A stretch of DNA of 64,000 nt from JASHPR01 sp963833885 (GCA_963833885.1 CAWHZU010000019.1:1-64000), one strand, 5' to 3'. Counted from the first letter of the stretch, positions 34,857 through 44,440 are shown. The notes: generated by a model from the letters alone, not told the origin. Made by a program: numbers and translations.

Positions 34857-34876
34857 GTCTTCACACGTCTGAGGAC
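34857..34876. promoter_or_regulatory. Operator-like palindrome before FCD-GntR gene
   Basis: GTCTTCACACGTCTGAGGAC is a 20-bp inverted repeat with 16 of 20 positions symmetric about ACGT. It overlaps the end of a TATAGT -10-like element (34853-34858) and lies 28 bp before the ATG. FCD-type GntR proteins bind sites of this size and usually repress their own promoters, so autoregulation is likely. No obvious -35 accompanies the -10. Confidence 0.5.
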
Positions 34877-34903
34877 TTGCTCTCTCGATGATGGAGGCGT
34901 GCC

Positions 34904-35590
34904 ATGCCGCTGACGTCGCTGCGGCGCAGCCCGCTCGTGGAACTGGCGGTGAGCCAGCTCCGTGAGCAGGTGCTGTCCGGTCAGTGGCCGGTAGGCGGCC
35001 GCCTTCCGGCCGAGACCGAGCTGGCCCAGCGGCTCGAGGTGGGACGCTCGACGGTACGGGAGGCCGTGCGTGCCCTGGTTCACGCGGGCCTGCTGGAGAC
35101 CCGGCAGGGATCGGGCACCTACGTCCGCTCGCTCACGCCGGGTGCCGACTGGGAGCCCCGGCTGCGCCGGGCCGCCGTGCTCGAGGCCTACGAGGTGCGC
35201 GAGGCGCTCGAGGTGCAGGCCGCCCGGCTGGCCGCGAGCCGGCGCACCGAGGCAGACATCGAAGCGCTGCGTGCCTGCCTGGCCGAGCGGGACAGCGCCC
35301 GTGGCGAGGACGCCAGATTCGTCGAGGCCGACCTGGCCTTTCACCGCGCCGTCGTGGCCGCCGCGCACAACCCGCTGCTCGCCGAGATGTTCGACTCGTT
35401 CGCGGCCGTGCTCCGCGAGGCGCTCATCGCGATCCGGTCCGACCAGGCCGTCCAGGGCCCCGACGCGGACGCCGCGCACGCCCGGCTCGCCGCGGCCATC
35501 GAGGCGGGGGACGCTGCCGCTGCCGCCCAGGCCACCCACGACCACCTCGATCCCACCGCCGCCAACTTGCGATCGCTGATCGACCGGTGA
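34904..35590 (+). CDS. FCD-domain GntR (FadR subfamily) regulator
   Basis: A 228-residue regulator. The N-terminal winged helix reads VSQLREQVLSGQWPVGGRLPAETELAQRLEVGRSTVREAVRALVHAGLLETRQGSGTYV. The C-terminal FCD helical bundle has the metal-site pattern D...FHRAVVAAAHNPLL and the final HxxxH-like DHLDP. FCD regulators sense carboxylic acids such as pyruvate, gluconate or aromatic acids. The ATG follows GGAGGCGTGCC. It is followed 7 bp later by the MFS gene, so it probably controls that transporter, and it is divergent from pobA. An operator candidate sits over its promoter. Confidence 0.9.
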   Translation: MPLTSLRRSPLVELAVSQLREQVLSGQWPVGGRLPAETELAQRLEVGRSTVREAVRALVHAGLLETRQGSGTYVRSLTPGADWEPRLRRAAVLEAYEVREALEVQAARLAASRRTEADIEALRACLAERDSARGEDARFVEADLAFHRAVVAAAHNPLLAEMFDSFAAVLREALIAIRSDQAVQGPDADAAHARLAAAIEAGDAAAAAQATHDHLDPTAANLRSLIDR

Positions 35591-35597
35591 GGCCGTC

Positions 35598-36899
35598 ATG
35601 ACCCGCCCGTTCCCGCTGCGCAGGCCAAGTCATCAGACATCTGTTCGCCCTGCTCGACCCTCCCACCCTGCCCAGCCCTCCCGCGCCGCCCGGCCCTCCC
35701 GCCCCGCCCGGTCCCCCCTGGTCGCCGGAAGCGGCTCGATCCTGGCTCTGCTGGCCGCCACCCACGCGGTCGATGACCTGTATCAGGGGGCCGTGCCCGC
35801 GCTGCTTCCGTTCCTGGCCATCGAGCGGCACTACACCTACGTGGGGCTCACCGGCATCACGCTCGCGGCCACGTTCCTGTCCAGTGCGGTTCAGCCGGCC
35901 TTCGGAGTGATCACCGACAAGCGCCGGATGGGCTGGCTGATCGCGGCCGGCCTGCTCGTGGCCGGGATCGGGGTGGGCCTGTCCGGCCTGGGCGACAGCT
36001 ACGTGATCACCTGGCTGGCCATCGCGCTGTCCGGCGTCGGCGTCGCGGCGTACCACCCCGAGGCCACCCGGACGGCCCGCGGTGTGGCCGGGAACTCCAC
36101 CCAGGCGATGAGCTGGTTCTCGGTCGGCGGCAACCTCGGGATCGCGCTCGGGCCGGTATTGGTGACGCCGGTGCTGCTGGTGACCGGGCTGCGGGGCACG
36201 CCGCTGCTGGTCATCCCGGCCGTAGGCATGGCGGCGCTGCTCGCCGTCCGCCGCCCCTGGCGCCAGGCGCAGGAGGCCGACCGGGCGAGGCAGTCGCGGC
36301 GGGCCGCGGTAGGAGATCTCGACGGCCAGCCGCGCCGGGACGACTGGCGCAGCTTCGCCCGGCTGACCGCGGTCGTGACCGCCCGTTCCATCGCCTACTT
36401 CGGTGTCGCGTCGCTGCTCGCGCTGTTCGTCATTCGCCGGTTCCACGAGCCGACCGCGGTGGGCTCGGCGGCGCTGACCACCTTCGTGGCCGCGGGCGCT
36501 GTCGGCTCGCTGACCGGCGGCTGGCTGGCGGACCGGTGGCGGCGGCTGGCCACGGTCCGGCTCGGCTACGCCTGCGCGATCCCGGCGCTCATCCTGCTGG
36601 CGGCGGCGCCCGACGTCGAGGTCGCCTTCGCCGCCGCGATCCTGTCCGGGCTGGCCCTCTACCTGCCGTTCGCGGTGCAGGTCACGCTCGGCCAGGACTA
36701 CCTGCCGAATCGGATCGGCACGGCCAGCGGCGTCACGCTGGGACTGGCCATCTCGTTCGGGGGGCTGGCCGCCCCGCTGTTCGGGTTCCTGGCCGACTCT
36801 TACGGGCTCGCCGTGGCGCTCGCGGCACTGGTCGCGCTCCCGGTGCTGTCGTTCGTGTTCGCGGCCCCACTGCGCGAGCCGCGGTCCGCCCTGGCCTGA
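35598..36899 (+). CDS. MFS transporter (fosmidomycin-resistance-like)
   Basis: A 433-residue major facilitator with twelve predicted helices. It resembles the Fsr group: HAVDDLYQGAVPALLPFL in the first helix, GVGVAAYHPEATRTA in the fourth-helix region, and GGWLADRWRR as the loop motif. Such exporters remove small anionic drugs or metabolites. The N-terminus (residues about 17-40) is a hydrophilic extension made of four 18-bp in-frame repeats encoding PARPSH-type hexapeptides, unusual for the family; a later start near residue 42 would be closer to normal. It is only 7 bp downstream of the FCD-GntR gene and likely under its control. It converges with the S9 peptidase. Confidence 0.87.
   Translation: MTRPFPLRRPSHQTSVRPARPSHPAQPSRAARPSRPARSPLVAGSGSILALLAATHAVDDLYQGAVPALLPFLAIERHYTYVGLTGITLAATFLSSAVQPAFGVITDKRRMGWLIAAGLLVAGIGVGLSGLGDSYVITWLAIALSGVGVAAYHPEATRTARGVAGNSTQAMSWFSVGGNLGIALGPVLVTPVLLVTGLRGTPLLVIPAVGMAALLAVRRPWRQAQEADRARQSRRAAVGDLDGQPRRDDWRSFARLTAVVTARSIAYFGVASLLALFVIRRFHEPTAVGSAALTTFVAAGAVGSLTGGWLADRWRRLATVRLGYACAIPALILLAAAPDVEVAFAAAILSGLALYLPFAVQVTLGQDYLPNRIGTASGVTLGLAISFGGLAAPLFGFLADSYGLAVALAALVALPVLSFVFAAPLREPRSALA
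35649..35720 (+). repeat. Four 18-bp in-frame repeats in MFS gene
   Basis: Four consecutive 18-bp units (35649, 35667, 35685, 35703) encode PARPSH, PAQPSR, AARPSR and PARSPL. The shared core is CC-CTCCC at the same phase in each. They lie in the hydrophilic extension before the first membrane helix and keep the reading frame whatever their number. Confidence 0.75.
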
Positions 36900-36908
36900 C
36901 CACCGCGA

Positions 36909-39008
36909 TCAGGCGGCGAGCCAGCGCCGGAAGAAGTCGACCTGCGCCCGCAGCATCCCGGCGATGACCGGCGGCTGCCAGACCATGTGCGTCACCCCGG
37001 GCAGCAGGAGCGTGCTGTGCTCGCGCGAGGCCGCCAGCAGCTCCCCGGACAGCAGCAGCGTGTGCCGCGGGTGAACGTTGTCGTCGGCCAGGCCGTGGAT
37101 CAGCAGCAGCGGCCGGCGCAGCTTGTCCGCCAGCGGAAGCAGCGACGTCCGTTCGTACGCCTCGGGATGTTCGTCGGGGTGACCGAGCCAGCGCTCGGTC
37201 GCCGCGGTGTCGTAATAACGCCAGTCGGAGACCGGCGCCCCGGCGACGGCGGCGCTGAACACATCGGGCCGGCGCAGCACCGCGAGGGCAGAGAGGTACC
37301 CGCCGAACGACCATCCGCGCATGCCGACCCGGCCAGCATCCAGTTCCCCCGGATAACGGGCCATTACGCTCTCCAGCGCCGCCACCTGGTCGTCGAGCGC
37401 CGGTGTGGCCACGTCCAGATAGAACGCGCGCTCCCACGCCGGGCCACGGGCCGGCGAACCCCGGCCATCGGCCACAACGACGGCGAACCCGTGATCGGCC
37501 AGCCACTGCGGCTCGTTGAACAGCCGACGCGCCTTGAGCACCTGCTGACTCGGCCCGCCGTACGGCGCCATCAGGACCGGCAGCGGCCCCGCCGGCCGGT
37601 AGCCGTCCCGGGGGAAGATCACCGCGGTCCGCAGCTCCCGCTCGCCGGACTTCAGCAGCGTCACCTGCGGCGTGAACGCAGGCTCTCGGGGCAGCGACCC
37701 GACCGTGGCGAGCAGCCGACCTTCCTGATAGACGCGCACGGTGACGCCGGTGCTGTCCAGGGTTTCGGACGAGACCGCGACCAGGTCTGTCCGCACCACA
37801 CCGGTGTGGACCCCCGCGTTCCGGCTGAGCTGCTGGATCTCACCGGTCGCGTGGTCGAGCGCGTACAGATGCTGCTCGGTGGGCTCGGTCGTGGCCAGGA
37901 AAACCGTCCGCGCCCCGGCTGCGACCACGCCGACGACCTGCAGGCCAGAGGGCGTGCACGGCTGGTCGTCAACGAACAGCCGGTAGGTGTCCTCGGAGAT
38001 GGCGGACCGCAGCAGCCGGCCGTCGGGCAGCCAGGCCGGCGTCCCGGGCATGAGCTGCAGCCAGGCCGGGTCGGTGTCGGCGTGCACCAGCGAGGTCGCG
38101 CCGGTACCGGGGTCGACGGTGCGGATCTCGGCCAGGTGCTGGTCACGCGCGAGCAGCACCAGGGTCGGCGGGCCGCCACGCTCCCACCGGGCCGACATCA
38201 GGTACGGCATCCGCTCGTCCGGGGCGCCGGTGACCGCGACGGCGGAACCGTCGAGCCCGGCCACGACCAGGCGGATGATCGCGTTCCCGAACCCGGCCCG
38301 CGGGTAACGCAGGAGGACCGGCGTCTCCTCGTTGTACGTGGGATCGGCGAGCCAGCACGAGGTCACCTCGCTGGTATCGACCCGTGCGACCAGCAGATGG
38401 CTGCCGTCGGGACCCCACCAGAAGCCGTGGTGGCGGTCCTGCTCCTCGGCCGCGGCGAAATCGGCGGCGCCGTAGCTCACCTCGGGGTCGTCGTCGGACA
38501 GCTCGACGATGATCTCGCCGTCCAGCGTGACCACCCGCAGCGAGCCATCGTGCACGTAGGCGACGTTGGCCCCGGTCGGGTCGATGTGCGGGTCCACGCA
38601 CTCGCCGCCGGCCGGCACAGCGCGGGTGTCACCGCTCTCCAGGTCGCATACGAAGAGCCGGCCGGAGAGCGCGAACGCCGCCAGCCGGCCGGCGGAGTCG
38701 GTCGAGTAGGCCACGATGCCGCGGGCCGACTCGCGGGACCGTTCCCTGCGCCGCAGCTCCGCGGCGGGAATCACCTCGGCCTCGCCGTCGAGCAGGACGC
38801 GAGGATCGGCCAGCAGGCGTTCCTCGCCGGTGCCCAGGTCGCACGACCACAGTGCGGTATTGGGGTCATCGGCGGCCAGCGCCCGCAGGAAAATCAGACG
38901 GCCTGGGCCTGGGTCAGGCAGCAGCGTCAGGTCACGGGGCCGACCGAGGGCGAACCGTCGGCTGGCCGCATAGCTCGCCAGGACCTCGTCGCGCGTTGGT
39001 TGTTCCAC
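36909..39008 (-). CDS. S9 family prolyl oligopeptidase/DPP-IV-like peptidase
   Basis: A 699-residue serine peptidase of family S9. The N-terminal two thirds form a beta-propeller typical of DPP-IV (for example WWGPDGSHLLVARVDTSEV and YNEETPVLLRYPRAG, and the AADFAAAEEQDRHHGFWW region with the Glu pair that anchors the substrate amino terminus). The catalytic domain has GWSFGGY (Ser567), the Asp in HGLADDNVHP (about 643) and His674 in GVTHM. It would remove N-terminal dipeptides or cleave after proline. No signal peptide is seen, so it is cytoplasmic. The start is GTG 39008. It converges with the MFS gene and is divergent from the amidohydrolase. Confidence 0.9.
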   Translation of the reverse strand: MEQPTRDEVLASYAASRRFALGRPRDLTLLPDPGPGRLIFLRALAADDPNTALWSCDLGTGEERLLADPRVLLDGEAEVIPAAELRRRERSRESARGIVAYSTDSAGRLAAFALSGRLFVCDLESGDTRAVPAGGECVDPHIDPTGANVAYVHDGSLRVVTLDGEIIVELSDDDPEVSYGAADFAAAEEQDRHHGFWWGPDGSHLLVARVDTSEVTSCWLADPTYNEETPVLLRYPRAGFGNAIIRLVVAGLDGSAVAVTGAPDERMPYLMSARWERGGPPTLVLLARDQHLAEIRTVDPGTGATSLVHADTDPAWLQLMPGTPAWLPDGRLLRSAISEDTYRLFVDDQPCTPSGLQVVGVVAAGARTVFLATTEPTEQHLYALDHATGEIQQLSRNAGVHTGVVRTDLVAVSSETLDSTGVTVRVYQEGRLLATVGSLPREPAFTPQVTLLKSGERELRTAVIFPRDGYRPAGPLPVLMAPYGGPSQQVLKARRLFNEPQWLADHGFAVVVADGRGSPARGPAWERAFYLDVATPALDDQVAALESVMARYPGELDAGRVGMRGWSFGGYLSALAVLRRPDVFSAAVAGAPVSDWRYYDTAATERWLGHPDEHPEAYERTSLLPLADKLRRPLLLIHGLADDNVHPRHTLLLSGELLAASREHSTLLLPGVTHMVWQPPVIAGMLRAQVDFFRRWLAA

Positions 39009-39188
39009 GTCGTCCGCACACTCCGCTCAGGGTCAGGGTCAGGGCCGGGGTCGAAAACCGGAGGATGATCGTAAGGTAGCCTCCGCCAGTATCTATCAAG
39101 TGCCATCAAATGCTGCTCCTTGCCCTGTCATCTGCAGTTTCGGGCAGAACGTCGGCAGGATGCGAGCCGAGCCGGGAAGGCGGTCGTC

Positions 39189-40424
39189 ATGGCGGTAACG
39201 ATCCTGAGGAACGCGTCGGTGCTCGATCCCGGGCGGGGTGAGCTGGCAGAAGGGCAGTCGGTGGCCGTCGAGAATGGCCGGATCGCCGACGTCGGCCCCG
39301 GGCTGGCCGGCCCGGACGACGCGCTCATCCTCGACGCGGCCGGGCGCACGGTCATGCCGGGCCTGATCGACGCGCACACCCACCCGGCCTCCGTCGCGAT
39401 AAATTTCGCGGCGTCCGAGTGGCCGCCCACGTACGTGGCAGCGCGGGCGGGACGGGCGCTGGAGGGCATGCTGTCGCGGGGGTTCACCACGATCCGCGAC
39501 GTGGGACGCGGCGACCACGGGCTGGCGCGGGCGGTAGACGAGGGATATTTCACCGGGCCGCGGATGCGGTTCGGCGGCAAGCAGCTTTCGCAGACCGGAG
39601 GCGCCGGGGACTACCGCGCGCCGAGCCGCCGGGTCTACGAAGACAACTACTACGCCCCAACAATCGGGGTGATCTGCGACGGCGTGCCCGAGGTCCGCAA
39701 GGCGGTCCGGGAGGAAGTGCGCCGCGGGGCGCACCACATCAAGGTCTACCTGAGCGGCGCCGTCGACGCCCCGAGCGACCGGATCGACTCCACCCAGTTC
39801 TCGATCGAGGAGCTGAACGCGATCGTGGAGGAGGCCACGGCCGCGAACATCTACGTGGCCGGGCACGCGTACACCTCGCGGGCGATCAACCGCGGCCTGG
39901 AGTGCGGCGTGCGCTCGATCGAGCACGGCAACCTGATGGACGAGAGCAGCATCCCGCTGTTCAAGAAGCATGGCGCGTTCTACGTGCCGACGATCGTGGT
40001 CTACCACGCACTGGCGGCCAAGTCCCGGGCCGGTGAGCTGCCCGCGGACATCGCGGAGAAGCTCGCCACGGTGACCGCGGGGGCAATGGGCGCGCTGGAG
40101 ATGGCGCACAAGGCCGGCATTCCGATCGTGTACGGCACGGACCTGTTCGCCGACATGCACGGTCAGCAGCTGCAGGAATTCACCATCCGGTCGGAGGTCC
40201 AGCCGCCGGCCGACCTGATCCGCGCGGCGACGACCACGGCTGCGGAACTGCTGTGCATGGTGGGGCAGGTGGGTGTCGTGGCGCCTGGCGCCTACGCCGA
40301 CCTGCTGGTGGTCGACGGGAACCCACTGGACGACATCCGGGTGCTCACCGCCCCGGAACGCAACCTGAAACTGATCATGAAAGAGGGCCGGGTCTACAAG
40401 AACGAGCTGGGGGCTTCCCGCTGA
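39189..40424 (+). CDS. Amidohydrolase family protein
   Basis: A 411-residue metal-dependent amidohydrolase of the prolidase/imidazolonepropionase-like group. DAHTHP (H63, H65), the lysine in HHIKVYLSG, GHAYTSRAI, the EHGN histidine and the aspartate of YGTDLF provide the expected binuclear centre. C-terminal strands GVVAPGAYADLLVVDGNPLDDI complete the composite beta-sandwich. Substrates in this group include cyclic amides, dipeptides and carbamates. ATG 39189 follows GGGAAGGCGG. It is the first of three closely spaced genes with a GABA-type aminotransferase and an SMP-30 lactonase, so together they may open an amide or lactam, transaminate the product and process a lactone. Confidence 0.9.
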   Translation: MAVTILRNASVLDPGRGELAEGQSVAVENGRIADVGPGLAGPDDALILDAAGRTVMPGLIDAHTHPASVAINFAASEWPPTYVAARAGRALEGMLSRGFTTIRDVGRGDHGLARAVDEGYFTGPRMRFGGKQLSQTGGAGDYRAPSRRVYEDNYYAPTIGVICDGVPEVRKAVREEVRRGAHHIKVYLSGAVDAPSDRIDSTQFSIEELNAIVEEATAANIYVAGHAYTSRAINRGLECGVRSIEHGNLMDESSIPLFKKHGAFYVPTIVVYHALAAKSRAGELPADIAEKLATVTAGAMGALEMAHKAGIPIVYGTDLFADMHGQQLQEFTIRSEVQPPADLIRAATTTAAELLCMVGQVGVVAPGAYADLLVVDGNPLDDIRVLTAPERNLKLIMKEGRVYKNELGASR

Positions 40425-40448
40425 TGCCGTTGCCGCCCCTCGTGCCCT

Positions 40449-41819
<1,371 letters not shown>

Positions 41820-41838
41820 CTGGGAGGACAAAACAGGC

Positions 41839-42690
41839 ATGACGACGCAGCCGACGCGGGTGCAGGCACCCGTGTGCACACTCGGCGAGGGCCCGGTCTG
41901 GGATGCCCGTGACCAGTCGCTGTACTGGGTGGACATCCCGGAAAGCCGGGTGCACCAGATTGCCGCCGACGGATCGCTCAGCAGCTGGGACACCGGGCAG
42001 CCGGTCGGAACCGTAGTCCCGCGCGCCAGCGGCGGGCTAGCTGTCGCGGTCCGGGACGGGTTCATGGCCCTGGACCCGGTATCGGGCACGCTGACCACGC
42101 TCGCCGAGGTGGAGCGGGACCGGCCAGAGAACCGGATGAACGACGGCGCCTGCGACCGGGCCGGCCGGTTCTACGCGGGCACGATGGCGGACGACGAGAG
42201 TCCCGGGGCGGGCGCCCTGTACCGGCTGGACCCGGACCTCAGCGTCACGAGGCTCGTCACCGGGGTGGGCACCTCCAACGGCATCGGCTGGAGCCCGGAC
42301 GAGCGGCTCATGTACTACATCGACTCGCAAGTCAACCGGGTGGATGTGTTCGACTACGACCCGGCTACCGGCGAGATCGCCGGGCGCCGCCCGTTCGCCG
42401 CTGTGGGCGGCGGTGGCGTCGTGCCCGACGGCCTCACGGTCGACGCGGACGGCGGGGTCTGGGTCGCGGTCTGGGGCGGGTACGCGGTGCTGCACCACGA
42501 CCCGGCCGGCAAGGTGATCGAGACCGTGGACCTCCCGGCGGCGGCGCGGGTGTCCAGCTGTGTGTTCGGCGGGCCCGACCTGGACCGGCTCTACATCACG
42601 ACCGCGGCGGGGCCGGGCGAGTCGGCCGGGGCGCTGTTCGTCTGCGAGCCCGGGGTGACCGGGCAGCCCAGCCACCCGTTCCGCGGCTGA
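41839..42690 (+). CDS. SMP-30/gluconolactonase family protein
   Basis: A 283-residue six-bladed propeller of the SMP-30 family. LGEGPVWDARDQSLYWVDIPESRVHQ is the canonical opening, with the metal Glu in GEGPVW; NRMNDGACDRAGRFYAGTM and GTSNGIGWSPDERLMYYIDS carry the asparagine ligands, and VPDGLTVDADGGVWVAVWGG the aspartate. These enzymes hydrolyse sugar lactones and related esters. The ATG follows GGGAGG. It is last in the amidohydrolase - aminotransferase operon, where a lactonase would open a cyclic acid. Substrate unproven. Confidence 0.9.
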   Translation: MTTQPTRVQAPVCTLGEGPVWDARDQSLYWVDIPESRVHQIAADGSLSSWDTGQPVGTVVPRASGGLAVAVRDGFMALDPVSGTLTTLAEVERDRPENRMNDGACDRAGRFYAGTMADDESPGAGALYRLDPDLSVTRLVTGVGTSNGIGWSPDERLMYYIDSQVNRVDVFDYDPATGEIAGRRPFAAVGGGGVVPDGLTVDADGGVWVAVWGGYAVLHHDPAGKVIETVDLPAAARVSSCVFGGPDLDRLYITTAAGPGESAGALFVCEPGVTGQPSHPFRG

Positions 42691-42762
42691 CCGGGAACGG
42701 GCGGCTGGGCCGTTAGCCGTCCGGAAGGGGGTGTCGGTTGCCCGGACGGCGGCTTGACGCGG

Positions 42763-43398
42763 TCAGCTGCCGAGGGTGCCCTTGCCGAGCGTCAGCGAGA
42801 TCGTGTTGCCGGGCCCGGGCAGGGTCAGGTTGATCAGCAGGGTCGCGAGCCCGCAGTGCGCGAACTGCGGGATCGTGTAGGTGCCGGACAGCGTGCCGCC
42901 GTTCAGCACGTTGAAGCCGGCCTGGGATGACACGCTGATGGTCGTCGGCGAGGTCTCGCAGGACGGCCCCACCAGGATCGGCACGCCAGCCACCTTCAGG
43001 CTGGTCAGCTTGATCGTGTCCGTGGCGGTCGTGGTCACGGCGTTGGTCGTGAAGTTGACCGTGCCGGTGGCCGTGCCGTCCTGGATCATCTCGGTCGTCG
43101 CGGTGACCGGGATCAGTCCCAGTTCCTTGAACGACCCGGTTGCCGGGGGCAACGTGAGCGTCCCGGTCAGCGTGGACGTGGTCAGGTCCGCCGTGGTGCT
43201 CAGCGTGCCGGGCCCGAGGTCAATCGTGGAGCCGATCGCCTTGATGAAGGTGCTCCCGGTGACCGGGTACGAAACGCTGACGGTCGAGTCGGACGGTGCA
43301 ATCGGGGCTGCCGGGCTGGCGAGCGCGGGTGTGGCGGCGGCAATCCCGGCCACCGCCGCCGCGGCCGAGGCGGCCAGCAGCGTTAAGCGTCTGCGCAT
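42763..43398 (-). CDS. Secreted beta-rich protein, unrecognised family
   Basis: A 211-residue exported protein. It starts MRRRLTLLAASAAAAVAGIA with a cleavage site around ATPALA-SP, a Sec signal peptide. The mature part is rich in Thr, Ser, Val and Gly with alternating hydrophobic strands (for example STLTGTLTLPPATGSFKELG), ending in LTLPGPGNTISLTLGKGTLGS. It contains two cysteines (SCETSPTT and AHCGLAT) that could form a disulfide. I do not recognise a named domain; similar secreted proteins are common in actinomycetes. ATG 43398 follows GGAAGGAG by eight bases. Two abutting palindromes about 50-80 bp upstream suggest regulated expression. Confidence 0.75.
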   Translation of the reverse strand: MRRRLTLLAASAAAAVAGIAAATPALASPAAPIAPSDSTVSVSYPVTGSTFIKAIGSTIDLGPGTLSTTADLTTSTLTGTLTLPPATGSFKELGLIPVTATTEMIQDGTATGTVNFTTNAVTTTATDTIKLTSLKVAGVPILVGPSCETSPTTISVSSQAGFNVLNGGTLSGTYTIPQFAHCGLATLLINLTLPGPGNTISLTLGKGTLGS

Positions 43399-43449
43399 GA
43401 TGAGGGCTCCTTCCCGCGGGGTCCACCGTTGCGATGCCGGCGGGCGTCT

Positions 43450-43480
43450 GTTACTCGCGAGTACGTTACTCGTGCGTAAC
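43450..43480. promoter_or_regulatory. Tandem palindromes upstream of secreted-protein gene
   Basis: Two adjoining inverted repeats share the GTTACTC half-site: GTTACTCGCGAGTACG (43450-43465, with a perfect 12-bp core TACTCGCGAGTA) and GTTACTCGTGCGTAAC (43465-43480). Their centres are 15 bp apart. They lie 52-82 bp upstream of the ATG at 43398, a good position for a TetR-like or similar dimeric regulator. The cognate regulator is not evident. Confidence 0.5.
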
Positions 43481-43581
43481 ATGGTCGGCAAGGGTTCAAA
43501 ATGCGCAACTCCGCCGGGGCAACCTGCGCTCAGCCCACTAGCGCGCCGCCACGGCCTCCCCCCAGCCCAGCCTCCCCCGAT

Positions 43582-44298
43582 TCACGAATCCAGGGCCGCG
43601 GCGAGGCCCGGCGTCACCTGCTCCTCGGCCCTGTCCCGCTTCAGGTACATGTCCCAGCAGCGCTCGGCGAGATCGTCGGCGGAGACGACCGCGACCCGGC
43701 CGTTGCCCCACGCGGACGGGTTGCGGGCAGCCGCGCTGCCCTCGATCAGCGCGCCGATCACCAGGGTTCCTGCGTAGACGTTCTTCGGCCCGAGTTCCGC
43801 GTTCAGGCTATGGACGTAATTGCGCAGGCTCGACAGGACCATTCCGCCGGCGAAGCGCGGCATCGGGTACTTGGCGGCGGCCCCCATCGCGAACAGCAGC
43901 CCGCCATCGCCCCGCTCCAGCATGCCCGGCAGCACCCGCCCCACCACCGCAACCGGGGTCAGGACGCACAACTCGAGGAGCCGGGCCACCGCGGCCACGT
44001 CCAGTTCGGACGCAACTCCGCGCAGGTGCTCGCCCGGCGTCGGGCTGTACTCCAGCACGTCGACCGGGCCGAAGCGGGCACCGATCGCATCCACCGCGCG
44101 CAGCGCCGCCTCCCGGTCGGTGAGATCGGCCGGGAACCCGGCCGCCTCCACTCCCTCACCGGCGAGGTCGCCCGCCATGGAATCCAGCCGGTCCCGATCC
44201 CGCGCCACTAGCGCCACGCGGAATCCTTCCCGCCCGAACCGGCGGGCCACCGCCCGGCCCAGGCCAGGGCCGGCGCCGAAAATCGCGATCGTCTGCAC
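43582..44298 (-). CDS. Atypical SDR-fold protein without YxxxK
   Basis: A 238-residue Rossmann protein of the SDR superfamily. IAIFGAGPGLGRAVARRFGREGF is the nucleotide-binding start, and the fold continues with LVARDRDRLDSM and ADLTDREAAL. However, NNAG is replaced by EYSPTPG and the catalytic Tyr-x-x-x-Lys is missing: the equivalent region reads FAGGMVLSSLRNYVHSLN. It may be a regulator, a cofactor sensor or an enzyme with another mechanism. It starts at ATG 44298 and is divergent from a TetR gene, with its own TTGACA promoter whose spacer is filled by a palindrome. That makes it a strong candidate for direct TetR repression. Confidence 0.82.
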   Translation of the reverse strand: MQTIAIFGAGPGLGRAVARRFGREGFRVALVARDRDRLDSMAGDLAGEGVEAAGFPADLTDREAALRAVDAIGARFGPVDVLEYSPTPGEHLRGVASELDVAAVARLLELCVLTPVAVVGRVLPGMLERGDGGLLFAMGAAAKYPMPRFAGGMVLSSLRNYVHSLNAELGPKNVYAGTLVIGALIEGSAAARNPSAWGNGRVAVVSADDLAERCWDMYLKRDRAEEQVTPGLAAALDS

Positions 44299-44332
44299 GC
44301 ATGCCTCCGGTGACTGCTTGAGCGGATGGGCC

Positions 44333-44362
44333 TTGGGCGTCTCGGGGCGCCCAGGATATAAT
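44333..44362 (+). promoter_or_regulatory. Sigma-A-type promoter of the TetR gene
   Basis: TTGGGC (44333-44338) and a perfect TATAAT (44357-44362) are separated by 18 bp on the plus strand, about 80 bp before the TetR start codon. The -10 adjoins the palindrome at 44363-44384, so bound repressor would block open-complex formation. Confidence 0.6.
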
Positions 44363-44384
44363 CGGAAGCGGAATTACGCTTCCG
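44363..44384. promoter_or_regulatory. Inverted repeat covering TetR transcription start
   Basis: CGGAAGCG and its complement CGCTTCCG flank a six-base spacer GAATTA. The repeat begins right after the TATAAT of the TetR promoter. It shares the CGGAA half-site with the palindrome at 44401-44416, consistent with one TetR dimer type binding both. Confidence 0.6.
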
Positions 44385-44394
44385 CTAAGCCATA

Positions 44395-44424
44395 ACGATA
44401 CGGAATACATATTCCGGTTGTCAA
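44395..44424 (-). promoter_or_regulatory. Promoter of the atypical SDR gene
   Basis: On the minus strand a consensus TTGACA (44424-44419) and TATCGT (44400-44395) are 18 bp apart, about 100 bp upstream of the SDR start. The whole spacer is occupied by the palindrome at 44401-44416, the classic position for TetR repression. Confidence 0.6.
44401..44416. promoter_or_regulatory. TetR-type operator CGGAATACATATTCCG
   Basis: CGGAATA and TATTCCG are perfect inverted complements around CA. The site sits between the -35 and -10 of the SDR promoter. Together with the 44363-44384 repeat it forms a double-operator control region between the divergent TetR and SDR genes. Confidence 0.65.
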
Positions 44425-44440
44425 GATCCTTCCGAGAGCG

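Noticed and set aside
36894..36914. GCCTGA...TCAGGC inverted repeat between the convergent MFS and peptidase genes
   Set aside because: The stem is only six base pairs with a nine-base loop and no T-run, too weak to call a terminator.
36987..39068. A 693-residue plus-strand reading frame opposite the S9 peptidase
   Set aside because: It is the antisense of a clearly conserved peptidase; its composition is Arg, Gln, His and Gly rich with no domain, as expected from GC-rich codon mirroring.
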